Of a DNA stretch of 64,000 bases, positions 1-8,721 are shown in pieces. The notes beneath the pieces were generated by a model. That model searched no databases. It was given only the letters and a program-made list of their open reading frames with translations, and had not been told where the DNA came from. A program made the translations under genes and the position numbers. The DNA is from Paraburkholderia tropica. GTDB lineage: Bacteria; Pseudomonadota; Gammaproteobacteria; Burkholderiales; Burkholderiaceae. Where the stretch lies: the NCBI RefSeq assembly GCF_900109265.1, contig NZ_FNZM01000007.1, forward strand, positions 310,001 through 374,000, in the 5' to 3' direction. Each line of letters begins with the position of its first letter. Position 1 is the stretch's first letter.

Positions 1-178
1 GTCCGGGGAGGGCCGCAGTTGTAGAGCCTGGTGTAATTTCGATCAATTACTCAAGTCGAACTGGGAAAAAATTATCATTTCTCATATATCTCCAATTTAT
101 TTATAGTTTTATTTGTTCCAGAATTTTCGCGCCGTGTCTACATGACAGGCCAGGACAGCGGAGGAGAAACGTGACAAT

Positions 179-931
179 TCACAGATAGGCAATCGCGGAT
201 CCACCGTCAACGCGAATACACTCTCCGTTGACGAACGAGCTTTGATCCGAAGCCAGAAAACATGCAGCGTTTGCAATGTCTTCGGGCTTTCCGAGGCGAG
301 GCATCGGAGTTTTAGCCAGGCGAACTTTGCGCGTTTCTTCGCTGACGTTTTTCGCCACGCCTTCGGTTTCCGTATAGCCCGGCGCAACCGAATTGATGCG
401 AATGCCACGCGCGCCCAGTTCTGCTGCCGCGCTGCGCATCAGACCCAAAACGCCGGCCTTCACGCCGCAGTAGACCAGCGCTCTGGGTAAGCCAATGAAG
501 CCAGACGCGGATGCGATGTTGACAACCGACCCACCTTCCTTCATGTATTGCGCAGCAGCCTGAATGCCCCACACAACAGAATTGAAGCCGGTGCCGGTCA
601 TCATCGAAACGTCTCTTTCCGAGATTTCCAGAACGGGCGCATAGCGAACCCACATTGCGTTGCTGACTACGACGTCGAGGCGGCCTGCCTGTTCGGCCAA
701 CGCCTCCGCAGCATTGAAGATCGTTTCACGTTTGGCTACGTCGCCACCGAACGCGAGGGCTTGGCCACCTTGAGCCATGATTGCTTCGGCAGCCTCCTGT
801 GCCTTCTCCAGATCGCGATCCAGAATGCCCACCGCAGAACCTTCGTCAATGAATTTTTTAACGATGGCGCGACCAATACCCTGCGCTCCGCCGGTCACGA
901 GTGCGACCTTTCCGTCCAGTTGTTTCGCCAT
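179..931 (-). CDS. SDR family NAD(P)-dependent oxidoreductase
   Basis: A 250-residue classical short-chain dehydrogenase/reductase, probably interconverting a secondary alcohol and a ketone in the cytosol. Visible: the dinucleotide motif TGGAQGIG (residues 13-20), catalytic Ser in SASG (141-144), Tyr154 and Lys158 of the YxxxK pair, and the C-terminal VDGGSA. The usual NNAG is changed to SNAM (90-93), which is odd but seen in some SDRs. The start has an AGGA site 7 bases upstream and lies 12 bases after the stop of the lactonase gene, so this is the last gene of the minus-strand operon. The substrate cannot be read from the sequence; the setting suggests a step in degradation of an organic acid or cyclic alcohol. 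Confidence 0.9.
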   Translation of the reverse strand: MAKQLDGKVALVTGGAQGIGRAIVKKFIDEGSAVGILDRDLEKAQEAAEAIMAQGGQALAFGGDVAKRETIFNAAEALAEQAGRLDVVVSNAMWVRYAPVLEISERDVSMMTGTGFNSVVWGIQAAAQYMKEGGSVVNIASASGFIGLPRALVYCGVKAGVLGLMRSAAAELGARGIRINSVAPGYTETEGVAKNVSEETRKVRLAKTPMPRLGKPEDIANAACFLASDQSSFVNGECIRVDGGSAIAYL

Positions 932-943
932 TTCAATTCCTGA

Positions 944-1825
944 TTAAAGATCGTTAAACCGGCACTCGACCAGGCCTTTTACGCCGGTGTCTTTGATTGC
1001 AACCACAGCGCCGGCGTTTGGATTCTCGCTGCGCAGCGCATTTCCACTGTTGCTGATCGAGGTTACGAAGATCGTATCGAGATCACGGCCGCCGATGCAT
1101 GGGCAGCTCGGGTAGACAGTAGGCAGGTCGATCAGCATGTCTAACCTTCCATTGCGCCTGAATCGAGCGAGTTGCCCAGAAATCACCATCGCCGCCCAGA
1201 GATTGCCGTGTGCATCGATCGTTGCGCCGTCTGGACCGGATTTCAATGACGTGGTATCCACGAAGCGCGTACGCCCGCTGATTGATCCGGATGACGAGTC
1301 GTAGCGATAGCGACGCAGTTGGTCGCTCAAGCTATCCGAAAAGTACAGGTACTTTCCGTCGGGACTAAAGCAGGTCGAATTGGCGACGCAGATTCCCGTT
1401 TCCAGGACCTTCAGAGAGCCTTTGCCATCGAGTTGATACAGTTCGCCCACGGGCTCCCGTCGCCCGAGTGCCATCGAGCCGATAACAAAACGCCCTTCGC
1501 GATCGACACGACCATCGTTGAGCCGCATGTTCGGAGCAGGGTGCACCATGTCGACAAAATGAGTCACCTCGCCGGTCTCTGTATCAAGGAAGTGGAAACT
1601 GTCTGCTTCTGCGACGAGAAGGCGACCACTTTCGCACAGAGCAATCGCCCCGATCTGTGACGGCATTTTCCACGTTCGCACGCATGCCGACTTCAGGTCG
1701 GTAGACTTCACGAGATGTGCGTGGGAATCAATCCAGTACAAGATCTGTTTACGATCGTCCCATAGCGGGCACTCTCCCAACGCATCGCGGGATGAACCGA
1801 TAATGTCGATAGAATGATTGATCAT
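944..1825 (-). CDS. SMP-30/gluconolactonase-family lactonase
   Basis: A 293-residue six-bladed beta-propeller of the SMP-30/LRE family, which hydrolyses lactones using one divalent metal. The metal and substrate ligands of the family are recognisable: Glu18 in LGECPLW, Asn103 in RLNDG, Asn149 in VANS and Asp199 in SGPDG. There is no signal peptide, so it is cytosolic. Its start overlaps the stop of the upstream NTF2-like gene in an ATGA junction, pointing to translational coupling. Family members act on sugar lactones and on other lactones; here the neighbouring acyl-CoA genes favour opening a lactone to a hydroxy acid, which is inference. Confidence 0.88.
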   Translation of the reverse strand: MINHSIDIIGSSRDALGECPLWDDRKQILYWIDSHAHLVKSTDLKSACVRTWKMPSQIGAIALCESGRLLVAEADSFHFLDTETGEVTHFVDMVHPAPNMRLNDGRVDREGRFVIGSMALGRREPVGELYQLDGKGSLKVLETGICVANSTCFSPDGKYLYFSDSLSDQLRRYRYDSSSGSISGRTRFVDTTSLKSGPDGATIDAHGNLWAAMVISGQLARFRRNGRLDMLIDLPTVYPSCPCIGGRDLDTIFVTSISNSGNALRSENPNAGAVVAIKDTGVKGLVECRFNDL

Positions 1826-2418
1826 TTAGATTTCTTGCCAACGTTTTCCGCGATTTCCACATGTCGCTCGCTCGATTTCAGAACTTCGGCGCGCACTTCA
1901 TAGAGCGTATCTCGCGGGTAGCGCGAACCCAGCGGACGACGTGCGGTTCCGAACATTTCGATTTCGGTCGTGGCCTCGACAGGTTTCGTGCGGCTCCAGT
2001 CGTAGACGACGGTGCGCGCTGCGACTTTCCACTCGCCAACTCGTTTTTCGAAGCGATCGATATAGCGCCCGTGAAGAACGACCTCCATGGGTACATCCGC
2101 TATCTTTCGATCCTCCTGAACGGCGTAGAAATAGCTTTCTGCTACGGCGTGATCGCCGTGAAGTTCGATCATGATGTTGCCGATCATATGAATCATGCGA
2201 CCGGCACTCTCGCGTGAGCTCATTGCCCAATCGCAGAACCCCGAAGCCGTGCCCTGATAGGGACCATGGCGATCTGTTGCGTCGTCCCAATAGGTTGCGC
2301 GCAGCGCGATCTCGTCACCTCGATCCACGCCGCGACAGTAACGATAGAGGCATTCTCGAATAGCTTCGCGGTCCAACAGTGCCTGTATTGCCTGATTCGA
2401 AATTTCAGATTGACTCAT
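1822..2418 (-). CDS. NTF2-like (SnoaL-type) family protein
   Basis: About 198 residues with the alpha+beta barrel pattern of the NTF2-like superfamily: an N-terminal helix with REAIRECLYRYCRGVDRGD, then YWDDATD and the strand-rich VAESYFYAVQ...YIDRFEKRVGEWKVAARTVVYDW. Members of this branch are dehydratases, isomerases or ring-hydroxylating-type small subunits, and many are of unknown function. I chose the Met of MSQSEIS because GAG lies 8-10 bases upstream; an upstream Met would add 11 poorly supported residues. It is coupled to the lactonase gene by ATGA. Position in a catabolic operon suggests a dehydration or isomerisation step, not proven. Confidence 0.8.
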   Translation of the reverse strand: MSQSEISNQAIQALLDREAIRECLYRYCRGVDRGDEIALRATYWDDATDRHGPYQGTASGFCDWAMSSRESAGRMIHMIGNIMIELHGDHAVAESYFYAVQEDRKIADVPMEVVLHGRYIDRFEKRVGEWKVAARTVVYDWSRTKPVEATTEIEMFGTARRPLGSRYPRDTLYEVRAEVLKSSERHVEIAENVGKKSK

Positions 2419-2467
2419 GTTCATTCTCGACGTGGGTTGTTGCCGGGCCACGCGTCATGGCCGCTGT

Positions 2468-4567
2468 TCAGAAACTGGCTGCCGGCTGTTTGATGATCAC
2501 CGCGTCCAGTACAGCTACACCGGATTCATGTACGACAAGCGGATTGACGTCCACGCTCACGATTTCCGGGTGACACATCGCGAAGCCGGAGAGTTTGATC
2601 ATTGCCCTAACCAATGCGTCGGTGTTCCTCGGCGTGGAACCACGCCAGCCTTTCAGGAGTGCCGTCGCCTTAACCTTGTCGAGCGTTTGCCGCGCGCGCG
2701 TTTGCGTGAGCGGGGCTGAAGCAAGCGACACGTCCTTGTACAACTCGGTGTTGATGCCACCGGCACCCACGAGAAGCATCGGACCAAACGTCGCATCGTT
2801 GCTTACCCCGAGGATCATTTCGGTGCCGCCCACGATCATCGGGCAAACGAGGATGCCGTCAATCTGCGCGTGTGGAGCATGGGCATTCACTCTGTCCAGG
2901 ATCTGCTGATGGGCCGCACGCACCGCGTCTGCGCATTTGACGTCGAGAACGACACCGCCCAGCTCTGTCTTGTGCAGGATCTGCCGACTTACGACCTTGA
3001 GCACGACGGGGTAGCCGATGGTGTCGGCGGCAACAACGGCGGCATCGGCATCGATAGCCAGAATCTCCTGTGGTACCGGCAGGCCTGCGTCGGCCAATGC
3101 CTGTTTGGCCAGCGCTTCCGTGCTCACGTCGCCCAGCTCACGGGCGCGACTCGGCGTGTCGGGAATCTCGTAGAGATCAGCCCAACGAGCGCGGATTGTT
3201 GCCGCCGCGCCCAGTGCGAGTGTGGCGCGCGTCGCGTCATTGAATACCGGTATGCCGATTTTCTCGAGTTCGCGGTCGACCTCGGGAACGGAAAGCGTGA
3301 CGACGATGACGTCGCGCGCCGGATGCCGCGCTTTGAGTTCCTTGAAGGGTTGGGCGTAGTTGTTCTTGAATGACGCAGGCGTCAGTCCGGCCGACGCGAG
3401 ATAGGCCAGCGTGGTGCCGTAACTGCTGCGGGAAAGCATGATGTCCAGTGCGCGAACCGTACCGTTCTTCACCGATGTGATCTGCGCGGTGACATCGAGC
3501 GGGTTGGCCGCGACAGCAAACGGCAGCAGATCAAGCATGGCCGTCCTGGCGGCTTCGGGCAGGGCCGGCATGGCGAGGCCGGAATCGCCACACGCGTCGG
3601 CAATCATCACGCCGATACCACCCGACGACGTAAGCACGCCCAGTTCATTGTTGACCGGCAGATGACCCGTGGTTGAAACCAGATAGGCGATGTCCAGCAG
3701 TTCCTCCTGCGACCGGGCACGATACGCACCGCATTCTGCAAAAACAGTGTCGTAGGCGGCGTCGTTACCCGCCAGCGAACCGGTATGGGTCGCGGCGGCC
3801 GCGGCACCCAGTTCCGATCGGCCGACCTTCATGATAATGACCGGCTTTCGAGCGTTCGCCGCTTTCAGAAGTGCGCGACGCAACTTCTGACCGTCCTTTG
3901 CCGATTCGAGCGCGGCCATGATGACCCTGGTGCCCGGATCGTCAGCCAGATAGTCGATAGCTTCCGCGACGTCGACGTCGGCCTCATTGCCGGTTGCAAT
4001 GATCTTGCTGAATCCCATGCCCCGTAAAGTCGCCGCGCCGTAGAGGGCCGATCCGAAGGCGCCTGACTGCGTTGCCAGCGCAATGTTTCCGGCCTTGGGG
4101 TTGATGCCGTAGAGCACAACCGAAAACGTCGAGAACAGACGCGTTTCAACGTTCAGCAAGCCAAGCGAGTTAGGCCCAATCATACGAATGCCTGCGGCCC
4201 TGCACATTGCTGCCATACGATCCTGAACCGCACGGCCTTCCACGTTGGCTTCCGCAAATCCAGCAGTGAGGACCACAACGGAACGCACACCTTTCTGGAT
4301 GGCTTCGCACACTGCGGCTTCCACGCCGCCGGTGGGAACCACGATGATTGCCTGATCCGGGACTGCGGGTACGTCGAGAATCGACGAGTACGCCGGAAGG
4401 CCCTGGATTTCCGAACCACTGCGATTGATGGGGAATAATTCTCCCTCGAAGCCGGATTCACGAAGGAATCGCAATACCCGTCCGCCGATGCGGTCGGGAT
4501 CCGACGATGCACCAACAACGGCCACGGATTTTGCTTCAAACAGCGCGCAGAGAGTAGGAGAGGTCAT
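2468..4567 (-). CDS. NDP-forming acyl-CoA ligase (acetate-CoA ligase family), alpha-beta fusion
   Basis: A 699-residue single-chain acyl-CoA synthetase of the NDP-forming type. Order: CoA-binding Rossmann domain (about 8-100, VAVVGASSDPDRIG), two succinyl-CoA-ligase-like domains (about 150-450) with the phosphohistidine candidate His261 in ATHTGSLAG, and a C-terminal ATP-grasp domain (about 480-690, VVLKVVSRQILHKTELGGV). Such enzymes interconvert acid + CoA + ATP and acyl-CoA + ADP + phosphate; many Burkholderiales catabolic operons carry one beside acyl-CoA dehydrogenases. It lies 50 bases from the NTF2-like gene and 62 bases from the next. No convincing Shine-Dalgarno is visible at the start, so a downstream start is possible but would cut the CoA-binding domain. 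Confidence 0.9.
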   Translation of the reverse strand: MTSPTLCALFEAKSVAVVGASSDPDRIGGRVLRFLRESGFEGELFPINRSGSEIQGLPAYSSILDVPAVPDQAIIVVPTGGVEAAVCEAIQKGVRSVVVLTAGFAEANVEGRAVQDRMAAMCRAAGIRMIGPNSLGLLNVETRLFSTFSVVLYGINPKAGNIALATQSGAFGSALYGAATLRGMGFSKIIATGNEADVDVAEAIDYLADDPGTRVIMAALESAKDGQKLRRALLKAANARKPVIIMKVGRSELGAAAAATHTGSLAGNDAAYDTVFAECGAYRARSQEELLDIAYLVSTTGHLPVNNELGVLTSSGGIGVMIADACGDSGLAMPALPEAARTAMLDLLPFAVAANPLDVTAQITSVKNGTVRALDIMLSRSSYGTTLAYLASAGLTPASFKNNYAQPFKELKARHPARDVIVVTLSVPEVDRELEKIGIPVFNDATRATLALGAAATIRARWADLYEIPDTPSRARELGDVSTEALAKQALADAGLPVPQEILAIDADAAVVAADTIGYPVVLKVVSRQILHKTELGGVVLDVKCADAVRAAHQQILDRVNAHAPHAQIDGILVCPMIVGGTEMILGVSNDATFGPMLLVGAGGINTELYKDVSLASAPLTQTRARQTLDKVKATALLKGWRGSTPRNTDALVRAMIKLSGFAMCHPEIVSVDVNPLVVHESGVAVLDAVIIKQPAASF

Positions 4568-4629
4568 GGTATGCGAAAGAATGCGAATGCGCCCCCCGGC
4601 AAAGCCAGCGAGACAGAATCAAGTCGGGT

Positions 4630-6927
4630 TCAGCGTTGTGCGACGAGCCAATCGAGACATTGGCTACGGTTGCCGAATCGCTCCGCTGCGGTGCGCGATT
4701 GCATGCAGAGTTGGGTAGCCGGCATTTCGACCGTCATTCCCATGCCGCCGTGCATCTGGATCACCGCATGGCCGACGTCTTTTGCGACGCCCGCGCAAAA
4801 CATTTTGGTCAGCATAATCAGGCGGTCGATTGCGCAGTCATCGCTGCCGTTGAAGTCCTCGATCAGCCGCGCGACCTGGCCCTTGATGCCTTCGTAGGCA
4901 ACGTAACAATCGACGACGCTGTGTTGCAGCACCTGGTGGACTGCCAATGGCTTGCCGAACTGCACGCGGTCGTTGAGATACTGGATCGTCTGTTCAATCT
5001 TGGCGCCGACAGCACCTACGATCTGAACGCATGAAAGCAGCGTGCCGATCTGGAGCGCCTGGTTGACCGCGACCGTCGCTGCGGCGCCGGTCATTACAAT
5101 TTCGTCTTCATTGAGGCAAATGTTGTCCACCACGTAATCCACGGTGACCGTCCCGTCGATACCGCTGAAGTACTGGGCGCGGTCGGCGAGGCGCGAACGC
5201 TCGATGAGCACCAGCGCCTGGCCGTCCGCAGTAGTCGCGTTGAAGATGAGATGCGTTGCCGGCTCGCTCTCGTTAGACCCGCGGACGGCCCCACACAGGA
5301 CGTTGTCTCCCAGGCTGACGGTAGCCGCAGGAAGCGGGGTGCCCGATTGCGATTGCAGGACCGGCGACACTGAGATTTCGCCGTTCAGCAACCGTTCGAG
5401 CACCGGACGAGCAGCCGGTGCGCCAGCCGCTGCTTCGATGAGAACCGGAGCGACAGCACAACGCTCGACCAGCGGCATCACGTTCGTATAACGCGAGGCT
5501 GCTTCAACGATGCCAGCGAGATCCATCAGCGTGGCGCCGACACCGCCGTTGTCTTCGGAAACCAGCACTGACTGCCATCCGAGTTCGAGGGCACACTGCC
5601 ATTTCCCCGACGCCAGGGCTTCGACGGCGCGGCCCTTCAGCGTTTCGGCAGAAGCGGCCAACCGTGCCGACGAGTCGAACATGTCGCCCGGAAACATGTT
5701 GCTCACGGTGTAGCCCGCGCTCATGATCGATTTGGCGATGATGTTCTTCTGGATTTCGGTCGTCCCGCCCGCCAGCGTACGTGAACGATAGAAGAGGTAG
5801 GTATGAACGAAATTACGTTCGATATTCAGTTCGTCTTCCTCTGTTGCGGGCGGCAGCATTGGCAGCAGGCGGGCAGCGTATTCAGGCCCGAGCACGTCCA
5901 TCGCAATCGACGTCACGTCCTGACTCTGCTTCGAGCACGCCAGTTTGAGCGCCGACGACTTGGACGATTGCAGCGTGCCTGCCATGTCCTCCCTGATTGC
6001 CGACAGCAGGATTTCACGCGTACCATACGCGCCTGCTTCGACTTCGAGCAGGCGGTCGAGCGCCTTCAGTAGCGAAGGCGTTGCGCCGTTTTTCTGGATG
6101 TTTTCCTGAACCAGTTCAGTCACTTGTTGAACGTGACGGAGCAGACGTGGCATCAGCGCCGGACTCAGACGCTCGCGGTCGAGCAGGAACTTGCCATAAG
6201 ACCAGCCCTGTCCTTCGTTACCAATGCGATTCGAAACCGGAACCGTGACGTCCTTCAGGAACACTTCGTTGACGTGGTGCCACTGGTCAATCGTGTGAAT
6301 AGGGCGAACCTCGATTCCCGGTGTGTTCATCGGAATCAGAAGCAGGGTGATGCCTTCCTGGCGCTTACCTTCGTTGCTCGTCCGCACGAGTGTGTACATC
6401 ATGTCCGCTTCCTGGGCGTGCGACGTCCAGATCTTTTGCCCGTTGACGACATACTTCTCGCCCGACTGGTCCAGAACCGCGGTGGTTTTAAGCGCGGCTA
6501 GATCCGAGCCTGCACCCGGTTCCGAATAACCTTGGCACCACCATTGCGTACCGTCGATAATCGGCGGCAGAAAGCGTGCTCGCTGCTCGTCAGTACCAAA
6601 TGCCTGAATCACGGGGCCGATGTGGCCGATCCCGTGGTGATAGAGTTGCGGGCAGTCCATTGCCGCCGTCACTTCCTCGAAAATCAAGCGCTGCATCCCG
6701 TCCCAACCCGGTCCGCCGAACGCTTCAGCCCAGCCCGGTGCGGAATAGCCGCGACCACCCCTCGCCATGGCGGCGGTGTATTGGCTCAGGAGTCTGCGGC
6801 CCGGTTTCTTGTTAGCGCGCGTTGCAGCACGCACTTCGGCCGGGACATTCGCTTCGATATATTCGGCGATTTCCCGGCGAAATGCCGTATAGAACGCTTC
6901 ATCCCGTAGTTGATCCATTTCACTCAT
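4630..6927 (-). CDS. double-domain acyl-CoA dehydrogenase
   Basis: At 765 residues this is about twice a normal acyl-CoA dehydrogenase. Domain 1 (about 1-400) has the flavoprotein core with QGYSEPGAGSDLAALKT and the C-terminal signature LAGGTTEIQKNIIAKSI. Domain 2 (about 425-765) repeats the fold with CVQIVGAVGAKIEQTIQYLNDRVQFGKPL and MHGGMGMTVEMP. Two complementary ACADs are often encoded side by side and form heteromers in steroid and terpenoid side-chain degradation; here they are fused in one chain. Role: FAD-dependent alpha,beta-desaturation of an acyl-CoA, passing electrons to ETF. Domain 1 lacks the medium-chain type catalytic Glu at the GGTTEIQ site, as in many FadE-like proteins. Confidence 0.9.
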   Translation of the reverse strand: MSEMDQLRDEAFYTAFRREIAEYIEANVPAEVRAATRANKKPGRRLLSQYTAAMARGGRGYSAPGWAEAFGGPGWDGMQRLIFEEVTAAMDCPQLYHHGIGHIGPVIQAFGTDEQRARFLPPIIDGTQWWCQGYSEPGAGSDLAALKTTAVLDQSGEKYVVNGQKIWTSHAQEADMMYTLVRTSNEGKRQEGITLLLIPMNTPGIEVRPIHTIDQWHHVNEVFLKDVTVPVSNRIGNEGQGWSYGKFLLDRERLSPALMPRLLRHVQQVTELVQENIQKNGATPSLLKALDRLLEVEAGAYGTREILLSAIREDMAGTLQSSKSSALKLACSKQSQDVTSIAMDVLGPEYAARLLPMLPPATEEDELNIERNFVHTYLFYRSRTLAGGTTEIQKNIIAKSIMSAGYTVSNMFPGDMFDSSARLAASAETLKGRAVEALASGKWQCALELGWQSVLVSEDNGGVGATLMDLAGIVEAASRYTNVMPLVERCAVAPVLIEAAAGAPAARPVLERLLNGEISVSPVLQSQSGTPLPAATVSLGDNVLCGAVRGSNESEPATHLIFNATTADGQALVLIERSRLADRAQYFSGIDGTVTVDYVVDNICLNEDEIVMTGAAATVAVNQALQIGTLLSCVQIVGAVGAKIEQTIQYLNDRVQFGKPLAVHQVLQHSVVDCYVAYEGIKGQVARLIEDFNGSDDCAIDRLIMLTKMFCAGVAKDVGHAVIQMHGGMGMTVEMPATQLCMQSRTAAERFGNRSQCLDWLVAQR

Positions 6928-7005
6928 GACTAATTCTCTGCAATCCAGGAAGCGGCTAAACGAGTTGGGAGATTGACGCCACTGATCTGTTGACGGCGTG
7001 ATCGA

Positions 7006-7779
7006 CTAGCGGCCTACATAAACCGGTTCGCGTTTTTCGAGGAAAGCGCGCTGGGCTTCTTTCGAGTCTTCGGTTTGGGACAGGAATTCGGTGTTGCCCT
7101 GTTCGTATCGATACGCCTCGCGCAGCGGCATGCTTTCGGTCAGCCGTGCGGCTTCTTTCGCGAGACGCAACGCGATAGGCGACTTCGACGCGATTTCCCT
7201 GGCGATTTGCATCGCGAACGGCAGCAGTTCTTCCCTCGTCGTACACGCTTCCACGAGCCCGAGGCGAAACAACTCCCCACCGGTGACCTTCATGCCTGTG
7301 TAAAACATGCGGCGGGCTCGCGACTGGCCAAAAATCCGGTTCAGGAACGAGACGCCGCCAGCCAGCCCCACATTGATTTCCGGCATGGAAACATAGGCGT
7401 CGTCAGAGGCAACCCAGATGTCCGAATTCATCACGATGCCAAAGCCGGCGCCCATGGCCGCGCCGTTGATGGCGGCAATAACGGGCTTTGGGCACTCTCG
7501 GATCGCATACGCCGACTCACGAACGATACGATGATGTTTCGCGAACGCACCAGGCTGAGAGAGGCTCTTGCGGTCGCTGATATCGGCACCCGCCGAGAAC
7601 GCGGAACCCGCGCCAGTCACAACGATGACCGAAACATCGTTGCGCGCACCGAGCACGTCGAAACAATCGATGATCTCATTGCGCATCTCGGCGTTCTGGG
7701 CGTTGCGCTTTTCCGGACGATTAAGCGTAACCAGCGCGATCTTGTCGTTGATTTCAACGAGCAGCGTATTGAATTCCAT
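7006..7779 (-). CDS. enoyl-CoA hydratase/isomerase family protein
   Basis: A 257-residue crotonase-fold protein. Visible are the oxyanion region SAFSAGADI, the second backbone site GAAMGAGFGI and the acid Glu in MPEINVGLAGG (equivalent to Glu164 of rat mitochondrial hydratase). The position equivalent to Glu144 is Gly in GAGFGIVM, so it may be an isomerase or a hydratase with a single acidic residue. A strong AAAGGA lies upstream of the Met. It sits between the double acyl-CoA dehydrogenase and an SDR, the expected place for hydration of the enoyl-CoA in a beta-oxidation-like sequence. Confidence 0.9.
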   Translation of the reverse strand: MEFNTLLVEINDKIALVTLNRPEKRNAQNAEMRNEIIDCFDVLGARNDVSVIVVTGAGSAFSAGADISDRKSLSQPGAFAKHHRIVRESAYAIRECPKPVIAAINGAAMGAGFGIVMNSDIWVASDDAYVSMPEINVGLAGGVSFLNRIFGQSRARRMFYTGMKVTGGELFRLGLVEACTTREELLPFAMQIAREIASKSPIALRLAKEAARLTESMPLREAYRYEQGNTEFLSQTEDSKEAQRAFLEKREPVYVGR

Positions 7780-7824
7780 TTTTCAGATTCCTTTGTTGGG
7801 TGCGGGTACTTCGCATACGGCGAA

Positions 7825-8637
7825 TCAAACGCGTGGAATGCTCGCCATGACAATCTGGCTCAGACCACCATCAATCAAAATATCTTCGCCATTGACGTAA
7901 CCAGACCTGTTGCTAGCCACGAAGAGGATCGCCTCCGCCATGTCTTTTGGCGATGCAATCCGGCGACAGGGCACAGCCTCCCTGCGCGTACGCACGAGGT
8001 TTTCGTCCTCGTAATAGGATTCGCTCATCGGCGTCCGGACGAGGCCGGGGCTAACGCAGTTGCTGCGAATGCCAAACTGTGCAAGTTCCAGGCAAAGCTG
8101 CCTCGAAAGCATGAGAAGCCCGGCTTTGCTAACGCTATACGCGACGCTCTTGGGAATGGCGATACTTCCGCCAATGGACGCAACGTGGACCATGGTTCCG
8201 CCCCTGCCGGCATCGCGCATTTGGGTACCGAATGCCTGCGCGCAGAGGAATGCACCGGTGAGATTTATTGAAAGCTGGCGCTGCCATTCGTCGACCGATG
8301 CATCAAGCAGATCTACGCGGCCACCACCGCCGACACCGGCGTTGTTAACCAGAATCTGCGCCGGGCCGAGCTCATGGCATACCGTTTCGGCAGCGTGCGT
8401 CACGGATACCGCATCAGAAACGTCACAGCAGACTGCGATCCCGCTACCGCCAGCAAGACGAATGTCATTCAGGATCTCCGCACAGCATTCCATATCCCGA
8501 TCCAGAATCGCGACTTTCCCGCCGGCGGTCGCAACTTGTCTCGCGGTTTCCGATCCAATACCACCGGCTCCCCCGGTGATTACGCAAACTTGACCAGAGA
8601 GACCCAGCCACGACATCGAATTTTCAGGCTTACTCAT
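7825..8637 (-). CDS. SDR family oxidoreductase
   Basis: A 270-residue classical SDR: TGGAGGIG (21-28), NNAG (98-101), Ser154, Tyr167 and Lys171, and the C-terminal ILIDGGLS. I start at MSKPENSM because GAGG lies about 9 bases upstream; a TTG eight codons earlier is the only longer option. It is followed within 46 bases by the enoyl-CoA hydratase gene, so a 3-hydroxyacyl-CoA or ring-alcohol dehydrogenase role is plausible. The coenzyme is probably NAD because an acidic residue (Asp46 in AILDRD) ends strand 2; that is a rule of thumb, not proof. Confidence 0.9.
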   Translation of the reverse strand: MSKPENSMSWLGLSGQVCVITGGAGGIGSETARQVATAGGKVAILDRDMECCAEILNDIRLAGGSGIAVCCDVSDAVSVTHAAETVCHELGPAQILVNNAGVGGGGRVDLLDASVDEWQRQLSINLTGAFLCAQAFGTQMRDAGRGGTMVHVASIGGSIAIPKSVAYSVSKAGLLMLSRQLCLELAQFGIRSNCVSPGLVRTPMSESYYEDENLVRTRREAVPCRRIASPKDMAEAILFVASNRSGYVNGEDILIDGGLSQIVMASIPRV

Positions 8638-8721
8638 TGACCGGGCCTCGGACGGATTCAATATTCATATGCTGTACTAACGTATATGTCTGTGTCTCAG
8701 TTGCTTTCTGATAACTGCAAG

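Noticed and set aside
109..408. A minus-strand ORF at the left edge
   Set aside because: Overlaps the C-terminal part of the SDR gene in another frame. The first 178 bases otherwise show an AT-rich stretch only.
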